DNA of 11,105 nt from contig JBHJGU010000157.1 of NCBI GenBank assembly GCA_050331475.1, positions 1-11,105 of the forward strand, in the 5' to 3' direction. This DNA is from JBHJGU01 sp050331475 (GTDB lineage Bacteria; Pseudomonadota; Alphaproteobacteria; Caulobacterales; Maricaulaceae). Both the position numbers and the translations under genes were made by a program. Below the pieces are notes generated by a model. The model saw nothing but the letters and a program-made list of their open reading frames with translations, ran no database searches and was not told the DNA's origin. The first letter of the stretch is position 1. Every line of letters starts with the position of its first letter. Positions 6,882 to 11,105 of this stretch are shown here, piece by piece.

Positions 6882-7610
6882 ACGTATTGCGTGGGCTTGA
6901 AGCTCAATGAGGGGATGGTGTTCCTGGCGGACACTCGAACCAATGCGGGGGTCGACAACATCTCCCGCGTCAAAAAGCTGTTCACCTGGGTGAACCCGGG
7001 CGAACGGGCGATCGCGATGATGACGGCGGGCAATTTGGGCATCACCCAAGCGGTGATCTCCGAATTGGAGGAACGCCTGGATCATCCGATCGAAGGCCAG
7101 GTCAACCTGATGAACGCGCAAAGCTTGTTCGACGTGGCCAAATTGGTCGGCGACACCATGCGTGACGTCCAACAACGCTATGGGCCGGGCTTGGCGGCGC
7201 GGGGCGTGGACTCCGGCGCGTCGATCATTTTGGGCGGCCAGCGGATGGGCGGACGCCCGCGGCTCTTTAACATTTACGCCGAGGGCAATTTCATCGAGGC
7301 CACCCCAGACTCGCCGTTTTTCCAAATCGGCGAGCACAAATACGGCAAACCCATCATTGATCGGGTCATCACCATGGATACGGACCTGCAGGACGCGATC
7401 ATCTGCGCGCTTCTGTCGATGGACTCCACCTTGCGCTCGAATCTGACGGTCGGCATGCCGCTCGATCTCGCCGTCATGCGCGTGGATCAGTTCAATTTCG
7501 AGCAAAACCGCCGGATTAACGCCGACGACCCGTCATATCACGCCTTTTCCGAAGGCTGGTCAGGGCAGCTCAAGAACGCCTTCGCGTTCATGCGCACGTT
7601 GCCGGTCTGA
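6879..7610 (+). CDS. Anbu-type proteasome-like peptidase (COG3484)
   Basis: The product has 243 residues when read from TTG 6879, close to the usual Anbu length. It is related to HslV and 20S proteasome beta subunits. After Met removal the expected nucleophile is Thr1 (TYCVGLKL), with Asp17 and Arg19 in ADTRTNAGVDNIS and a lysine at 31/32 in RVKKLF in the place of the catalytic Lys33 of proteasomes. DSGASIILGGQ and the C-terminal part of the fold also match. The family assembles into open ring or helical particles rather than a capped barrel, and its substrates are unknown. A frame opening at ATG 6735 would add 48 residues, overlap alpha-E by 74 bp, and bury the threonine behind an unrecognised propeptide. 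It is the third gene of the ATP-grasp/alpha-E operon, which suggests it trims or degrades the ligase product or a tagged protein; this is inference. Confidence 0.92.
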   Translation: MTYCVGLKLNEGMVFLADTRTNAGVDNISRVKKLFTWVNPGERAIAMMTAGNLGITQAVISELEERLDHPIEGQVNLMNAQSLFDVAKLVGDTMRDVQQRYGPGLAARGVDSGASIILGGQRMGGRPRLFNIYAEGNFIEATPDSPFFQIGEHKYGKPIIDRVITMDTDLQDAIICALLSMDSTLRSNLTVGMPLDLAVMRVDQFNFEQNRRINADDPSYHAFSEGWSGQLKNAFAFMRTLPV

Positions 7611-7613
7611 ACC

Positions 7614-7650
7614 GCCTGACGCGGACGTTGGCGCCGCGTCCAGGCGATCT
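7614..7650 (+). terminator. Weak intrinsic terminator after the Anbu gene
   Basis: A stem formed by GCCTGACGCGG (7614-7624) and CCGCGTC-C-AGGC (7634-7645, with one bulged C) encloses a 9-nt loop and begins 4 nt after the stop codon. Only GATCTTTG follows, so the U-tract is poor. It could end the three-gene operon inefficiently or stabilise its 3' end. Confidence 0.4.
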
Positions 7651-7739
7651 TTGCCCAGATGTTCGGCGCCCGTGGCGACACCAAGCCTTGAGGCTCACCC
7701 CCGCGCCACCCTAAAGTTCATGGGGGATGGGGAGCGGAC

Positions 7740-9347
7740 ATGTCATCGACGGATATCAAACGCCAGCCGCCCTGGCGGGCGCCAAACGTACTCGACCTGC
7801 CGGCCGAGGCTGGCTTCACTGCGTGGGAGCACTGGGCCTGGGCGCGCCTGCTGCGCGGTCTGCGCGCCGACATGGCGCGTTATCCCGGCGACAAACCCGC
7901 GGCGGCGGAAGATGACCTCGACGCGCTCTACACCTGGATTGAGGGCGAGGACGACGGCGCGGGCGACGACCCAAGCACGGCCGACGACTGGCCGGAGCAT
8001 CGCATATTGTCCGACGCGTTTCTGCGCGTCGTCTTATTCCACGAGCCCTATGTCTCCGCACCCGAACAACCCGAATTCGAATTTTGGGGTGCGCGGATTG
8101 ACGACCCGCTCGCCTGGGATGGTCGCCAGACGCGCGGTGACCTTATCTTTTCTAAATGTCGCTTTGCCAAACCCTGGGCCTGGCGCGGCGGCCATGTGCG
8201 CGGCACGTTGAATCTTCAGGCATCCCACATCGCCGCGTCGGACGGCGCCCTGACCTTTGACCGCTTACGCATCGACGGCGGCTTCTTTGCGCGAGACGGT
8301 TTCGTCTGCAAAGGGTCTATCCGTTCGTTCGGCGCCAGCATTGGAGGACAGGCCGCCTTTGTCGATGCGACGTTGAATGGTGATCTTAGCGCCGCAGGCG
8401 CCACGATCCACGACGGTTTATTCCTGCGGGACCTGACGTTAACGGGCCAAGCTAACCTTGTAGCCGTCAAAATAGGATCCCATCTTCAACTGCTCGGCAG
8501 TACAATAGACGGCGAAATCAATTTAACCGGCGCGACGGTCGATGGCGAACTGCACTTAGAGCAAACGGATCCGAACACGCGGCCAAAATGGCGCCCGGGC
8601 GCGTCGTTGATTTTGCGCAACGTCAACGCCGGGGCGCTCGCCGGGTCCGTTGACGCATTTAAAATTGCGACGGATGACGGCGCCCACGGCGACTTCATCG
8701 CCATGGACCTGGCCGGGTTTCGTTATGACCGCATTGGCGGGCTTGGCGCGAAGGACGGCGCCACCCTCGCCCAAGCCAAGGTCGAGGACCTCAAGGCCTG
8801 GCTGAGGGCCGGCAGCCACCCCGAAACCTACACGCCGGAGCCCTATCGCCAGCTCGCCCATGCGCTCGACGCCGCGGGCTATCCGGGCAAGGCGAAACGC
8901 ATCCTGCATGCGATGCGGCGATATCAGTGCGACTGCGAAACCGGGCGGCGCAAGCTGTGGCTCAGCCTTCAAGGCCGGCTGATCGGCTTCGGCTATCACA
9001 ATAACTACGCCATCCGGTGGTTTCTGGCCTTCGGGGCGATCGCCATGGGTGCGGGTCTGGTTCTGACGGGTCATCGCTTCGATCCCAGCCCCGCGGGAAT
9101 TGCGGAGTTTTTTCAATGGGTCTGGTTCACCATCGGCAATGGCTTGCCGCTGATCCTGCTCGATAAAGCCCATGAGACGTTTCTGGCCGCGCAAGTCTTT
9201 CCCAATGAGCCTAACCCGGATCCGCAAAAGGTGCCCGTGGGCCTCGCCAGCCTGTTCTACGTCCAGAAAATCCTGGGCTTTGTCGTGCTCACCTATCTCG
9301 CCGCGGGCCTGTCGGGGCTGGCCAGCCGGGAGCCGGCGGCCAAGTAA
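7740..9347 (+). CDS. Repeat-rich beta-helix-like membrane protein of unknown function
   Basis: The product has 535 residues, starting at ATG 7740 with GGGGAG 5 nt upstream. Residues 1-125 are acidic and unremarkable. Residues about 133-273 carry about twelve repeats of a G-x-hydrophobic-x-hydrophobic strand every 10-12 residues (for example GDLIF, GTLNL, GLFLR, GEINL, GELHL), resembling a pentapeptide-like or bactofilin-like parallel beta helix. Residues 365-395 hold PYRQLAHALDAAGYPGKAKR, a helical motif seen in related proteins before GYG-like and membrane segments. Hydrophobic stretches lie at about 425-444, 457-474 and 503-526, so the C-terminal third is probably embedded in the inner membrane. 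The domain order resembles large uncharacterised 'membrane-associated' pentapeptide-repeat proteins. There is no enzyme motif. It follows the Anbu gene after 129 bp with its own ribosome site and need not belong to that system. Confidence 0.75.
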   Translation: MSSTDIKRQPPWRAPNVLDLPAEAGFTAWEHWAWARLLRGLRADMARYPGDKPAAAEDDLDALYTWIEGEDDGAGDDPSTADDWPEHRILSDAFLRVVLFHEPYVSAPEQPEFEFWGARIDDPLAWDGRQTRGDLIFSKCRFAKPWAWRGGHVRGTLNLQASHIAASDGALTFDRLRIDGGFFARDGFVCKGSIRSFGASIGGQAAFVDATLNGDLSAAGATIHDGLFLRDLTLTGQANLVAVKIGSHLQLLGSTIDGEINLTGATVDGELHLEQTDPNTRPKWRPGASLILRNVNAGALAGSVDAFKIATDDGAHGDFIAMDLAGFRYDRIGGLGAKDGATLAQAKVEDLKAWLRAGSHPETYTPEPYRQLAHALDAAGYPGKAKRILHAMRRYQCDCETGRRKLWLSLQGRLIGFGYHNNYAIRWFLAFGAIAMGAGLVLTGHRFDPSPAGIAEFFQWVWFTIGNGLPLILLDKAHETFLAAQVFPNEPNPDPQKVPVGLASLFYVQKILGFVVLTYLAAGLSGLASREPAAK

Positions 9348-9415
9348 TCGCCCTTGCCTTTCGGGCGTCCGCGCGCTTGGCTCGGACCCAACGCAGGACG
9401 CTGAGGGAGACCGCT

Positions 9416-10540
9416 ATGGCCGCGGGGGAAGACGGAGCCGACACCCAAGCGCTCGACCGGGCGGCGTTGATCCCCCGTCGCCGCGCAGCCGCCGCCCCCA
9501 ATCTGCGCCCCGTCGAGACGACCCCGCCCTTGGATCTCGCAACCCTCTCCGCTTGGCTTGACGATCAGGGGATGGCGCTGGACCGCGAGCCTGCGCCGCG
9601 CCTGTTCGCCGGTGGGGCGGCGAACCTGAATTATCTCCTCTCGATCGACGGGGCGTTCTGCGTGTTGCGCCGGGCGCCCTCAGGCGATCTGCCCCCCGGC
9701 GCGCACGACATGGCGCGCGAGCACGCGCTCTTGTCCCGCCTCGCCCCGGTTCTGGCGGAAGCGCCGCGCAGCTTAGCGTTATGCGAAGACCGCTCGGTGC
9801 TCGGCGCGCCGTTTCAGATCTTGGAATACCGGGCCGGACTGGTCGTTCACGGCGTCGACCGGTCTAAAGTCGGCGAGGACGCGGAGACCGGCGACCGACT
9901 CTGTACGGTGATGGTTGAAACGCTTGCGCGCCTTCACGCGGTGGATCTTGAGACCGCCCAGCTCACCGATTTCGGCCGACCCGAGGGGTTTTTGGGCCGA
10001 ACCCTGGAGGGCTGGCTGCGCCGGGCGCGCCGGGCGTTGGGCGAGGACGCGCCGGCGAGCCTGATCGCCCTCGAAAACGCCTTGTCCGATCCGCCGCCGG
10101 ATGCGGCCCCCACCCTGATCCACAACGACTTCAAGCTCGACAATATGATCCTTGAGCCGGAGACGCTGTCGGTCTCAGCCGTGGTGGATTGGGACATGGG
10201 CACGCTGGGCCATCCGCTGTTCGATGTCGCGGTGTGCCTGAGCTATTGGCCCGAACCCGGCGACCCGGAGCTTATTCGGATGCTGGGCCAAATGCCGACG
10301 GAGACCGCGGGCTTCTGGTCGCGCCGCTCCTTTGTGGACCGCTATGCGGCGCTGACCGGCGCCGATGTCAGCCAGATCGAGTACTTCCGGGCGCTGGCGG
10401 TCTTCAAACTCGCCGTTGTGGTGCTCCAACTCCACGTGCTGGCGGCCCGCGGCGATCGATCCAATCCAAAGGCGGCGTTTTATCAGCCGCTGGGCTTGGC
10501 GCTGTTGGACTTCGCGTTGACGATCGCTCGCGAGCGCTGA
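9416..10540 (+). CDS. APH/ACAD10-11-like phosphotransferase-fold kinase (COG3173)
   Basis: The product has 374 residues from ATG 9416, chosen because GAGGGAGA lies 5 nt upstream; a TTG at 9377 in the same frame would add 13 residues without a ribosome site. Key kinase elements are CVLRRAPSGDLPPGAHDMAREH (82-103, with ATP-contacting Arg and a conserved Glu), the catalytic loop HNDFKLDN (236-243, Asp238 as base, Asn243 for metal) and the metal-binding VVDWDMGTLGHPLFDVA (256-272). This set is typical of the ACAD10/11-like branch of the aminoglycoside phosphotransferase superfamily. Some members phosphorylate hydroxyacyl-CoA intermediates, but most have unknown substrates, and antibiotic resistance should not be assumed. 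The N-terminal 35 residues are Ala/Arg-rich and probably disordered. It lies 68 bp after the membrane-protein gene, possibly co-transcribed, and a strong terminator follows 104 nt after the stop. Confidence 0.85.
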   Translation: MAAGEDGADTQALDRAALIPRRRAAAAPNLRPVETTPPLDLATLSAWLDDQGMALDREPAPRLFAGGAANLNYLLSIDGAFCVLRRAPSGDLPPGAHDMAREHALLSRLAPVLAEAPRSLALCEDRSVLGAPFQILEYRAGLVVHGVDRSKVGEDAETGDRLCTVMVETLARLHAVDLETAQLTDFGRPEGFLGRTLEGWLRRARRALGEDAPASLIALENALSDPPPDAAPTLIHNDFKLDNMILEPETLSVSAVVDWDMGTLGHPLFDVAVCLSYWPEPGDPELIRMLGQMPTETAGFWSRRSFVDRYAALTGADVSQIEYFRALAVFKLAVVVLQLHVLAARGDRSNPKAAFYQPLGLALLDFALTIARER

Positions 10541-10563
10541 GGCGGAAACTTTTGCCACGACGG

Positions 10564-10579
10564 TTAACGACTTGTTAAC
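10564..10579 (+). promoter_or_regulatory. CtrA-type binding box
   Basis: TTAA (10564-10567), seven bases, then TTAAC (10575-10579) matches the TTAA-N7-TTAAC consensus of the alphaproteobacterial cell-cycle regulator CtrA exactly. It lies in a non-coding gap, which makes chance less likely than within genes. If it sits over a -35 region, transcription would start near 10605, 26 nt further right, with only short hairpins and a terminator ahead. The match is seen; binding is inferred. Confidence 0.6.
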
Positions 10580-10586
10580 CCTTATT

Positions 10587-10675
10587 CGGCAATTCTTGCC
10601 GGGTCTTCTTCGAAGACACCCACCATCACCCAACTCCTTAAACCGGAGCGCTTGTTAAGCGCTCCGATTTTTTTT
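10587..10675 (+). ncRNA. Candidate short structured RNA (three stem-loops)
   Basis: Three consecutive hairpins fill 89 nt: CGGCAA-TTC-TTGCCG (10587-10601), GTCTTC-TTC-GAAGAC (10603-10617, extended by GG/CC around one bulged A), and the terminator stem at 10644-10666. There is no open reading frame with a ribosome site. The segment is preceded by a CtrA-type box. It could be a small RNA under CtrA control or merely the structured 3' untranslated end of the kinase mRNA. If transcription started near 10605 the first hairpin would lie upstream of the RNA. Confidence 0.25.
10644..10675 (+). terminator. Strong intrinsic terminator
   Basis: A perfect 10-bp stem (CGGAGCGCTT, loop GTT, AAGCGCTCCG; 10644-10666) is followed by one A and eight T residues (10668-10675). 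It acts rightward and would end transcripts of the kinase gene at 9416-10540 or of a short RNA starting after the CtrA-type box. Confidence 0.9.
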
Positions 10676-10715
10676 AGCCGCTCTCGTGCGGGTCCACCGT
10701 TCCAAGCGGGACCTT

Positions 10716-10747
10716 GGCGCTAACCCGCAGTCAGAGGGGTTGGCGCC
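10716..10747. repeat. 11-bp inverted repeat overlapping the tRNA promoter
   Basis: GGCGCTAACCC (10716-10726) pairs with GGGTTGGCGCC (10737-10747) with one G-U pair, around a 10-nt loop. The right arm covers the -35 hexamer of the promoter of tRNA-Asn. There is no U-run, so this is not a terminator. It could be an operator for a dimeric regulator; no factor is recognised. Confidence 0.5.
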
Positions 10748-10768
10748 GGAAAGCCAGCCCTGCTATAG
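10740..10768 (+). promoter_or_regulatory. Sigma70-type promoter of the tRNA-Asn gene
   Basis: TTGGCG (10740-10745) and CTATAG (10763-10768) are spaced by 17 nt. A start near 10775 would give a 5' leader of about 29 nt before the mature tRNA at 10804. Position, spacing and hexamers agree with a stable-RNA promoter. Confidence 0.6.
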
Positions 10769-10803
10769 ACCTGGGCTTCGTGGGACACCGCGATGGTGGC
10801 TGA

Positions 10804-10879
10804 TCCTCGGTAGCTCAGTTGGTAGAGCAAGCGACTGTTAATCGCTGGGTCGCAGGTTCGAGCCCTGCCCGGGGAGCCA
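10804..10879 (+). tRNA. tRNA-Asn (anticodon GUU)
   Basis: The full cloverleaf can be read. The acceptor stem is TCCTCGG with CCGGGGA (one U-G pair), the D arm has AGTTGGTAGA between GCTC and GAGC, the anticodon stem is AGCGA/TCGCT with loop CTGTTAA (anticodon GTT, 10837-10839), and the T arm is GCAGG-TTCGAGC-CCTGC. The discriminator is G10876 and CCA is encoded at 10877-10879. It decodes AAC and AAU. Its promoter is at 10740-10768. Confidence 0.97.
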
Positions 10880-11105
10880 TCTTTATTTGCGAGTCTGACT
10901 CCAAGTCATTTGAGACCCGGGCTCGGGGAGCGATACGTTTTTATCGTTGTGCCTGGGATGAATGGGTCGCGCGCGTTCGGCGGTGCAAAGGCGCACGCGG
11001 CGCCGGGTCGGCGGTCTTACGTCTTTGCCCGCGCATTTTGGGTCTCGGTCGGTTCAGGGCTTACCCGCGCCAAATGGCGGACTGCGATCGCGTCATTTCA
11101 TTGTC
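10880..11105. other. Region downstream of the tRNA, no supported gene
   Basis: No convincing gene or terminator is seen. CGATA (10931-10935) and TATCG (10942-10946) form a small inverted repeat around a T-rich loop. A rightward frame from ATG 10958 (MNGSRAFGGAKAHAAPGRR) stays open to the window end for 49 codons, but it lacks a ribosome site and resembles nothing recognised; such frames are common in GC-rich DNA. A 3' tRNA-like stretch at about 10912-10934 is discussed among the rejected items. Confidence 0.4.

Noticed and set aside
6705..7505. A 266-residue minus-strand frame across the Anbu gene.
   Set aside because: It lies opposite a clear Anbu coding sequence and has a composition typical of antisense frames (rich in His, Arg and Asp).
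9416..10540. The kinase-fold gene as an aminoglycoside resistance gene.
   Set aside because: The motif set fits the ACAD10/11-like branch, and the neighbourhood shows no resistance or mobile-element context.
10858..10934. A stretch near 10912-10934 (GAGACCCGGGCTCGGGGAGCGAT) resembles the 3' end of the tRNA at 10858-10880 and could be an integration scar.
   Set aside because: The match needs gaps and several mismatches, both stretches are GC-rich, they are only about 50 bp apart, and no integrase is present. Chance similarity is the simpler reading.
10958..11105. Open frame from ATG 10958 to the window end.
   Set aside because: It has no ribosome site and no recognisable protein sequence, and long open frames arise readily at this base composition.

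Overview
The window looks like chromosomal DNA of a GC-rich alphaproteobacterium. The pointers are high-GC codon use, an intact TTAA-N7-TTAAC box of the CtrA type at 10564-10579, and the gene families present. No species can be named from sequence alone. There is no transposase, integrase, phage gene or CRISPR array.

Left region, 1-900: two short leftward genes (134-346 and 587-778) encode paralogous peptides with nearly identical 28-residue leaders ending in a double glycine (LTAAEL-D/E-AVSGG), followed by divergent cores. Each has a strong Shine-Dalgarno, and each is preceded at almost the same distance (80 and 78 nt) by the same roughly 35-bp element, so gene and control region were probably duplicated together. 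They look like precursors of ribosomally made, modified peptides. No dedicated C39 peptidase/exporter or classic RiPP enzyme lies in the window.

Centre, 919-7610: this is the known but poorly understood amidoligase/Anbu gene set. A leftward gene encodes a transglutaminase-like domain fused to a DUF2126 domain. Diverging from it is a compact rightward operon: a circularly permuted ATP-grasp enzyme (COG2308), an alpha-E protein (COG2307/DUF403) overlapping it by 4 bases, and an Anbu-type proteasome-like peptidase. The peptidase most likely starts at TTG 6879, which puts the catalytic threonine directly after the initiator Met. Comparative genomics predicts that such sets form and process an unusual amide- or peptide-linked product. 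The two leader peptides sit on the same strand downstream of the transglutaminase/DUF2126 gene, which makes them candidate substrates; this is inference.

Right region, 7740-10540: a 535-residue protein with about twelve 11-residue beta-strand repeats and a C-terminal membrane part (function unknown), then an APH/ACAD10-11-like phosphotransferase-fold kinase.

Right end, 10541-11105: a CtrA-type box, two small hairpins and a textbook terminator within 112 bp, then an inverted repeat overlapping the -35 of a good promoter for tRNA-Asn(GUU), which carries an encoded CCA. Nothing convincing follows the tRNA.
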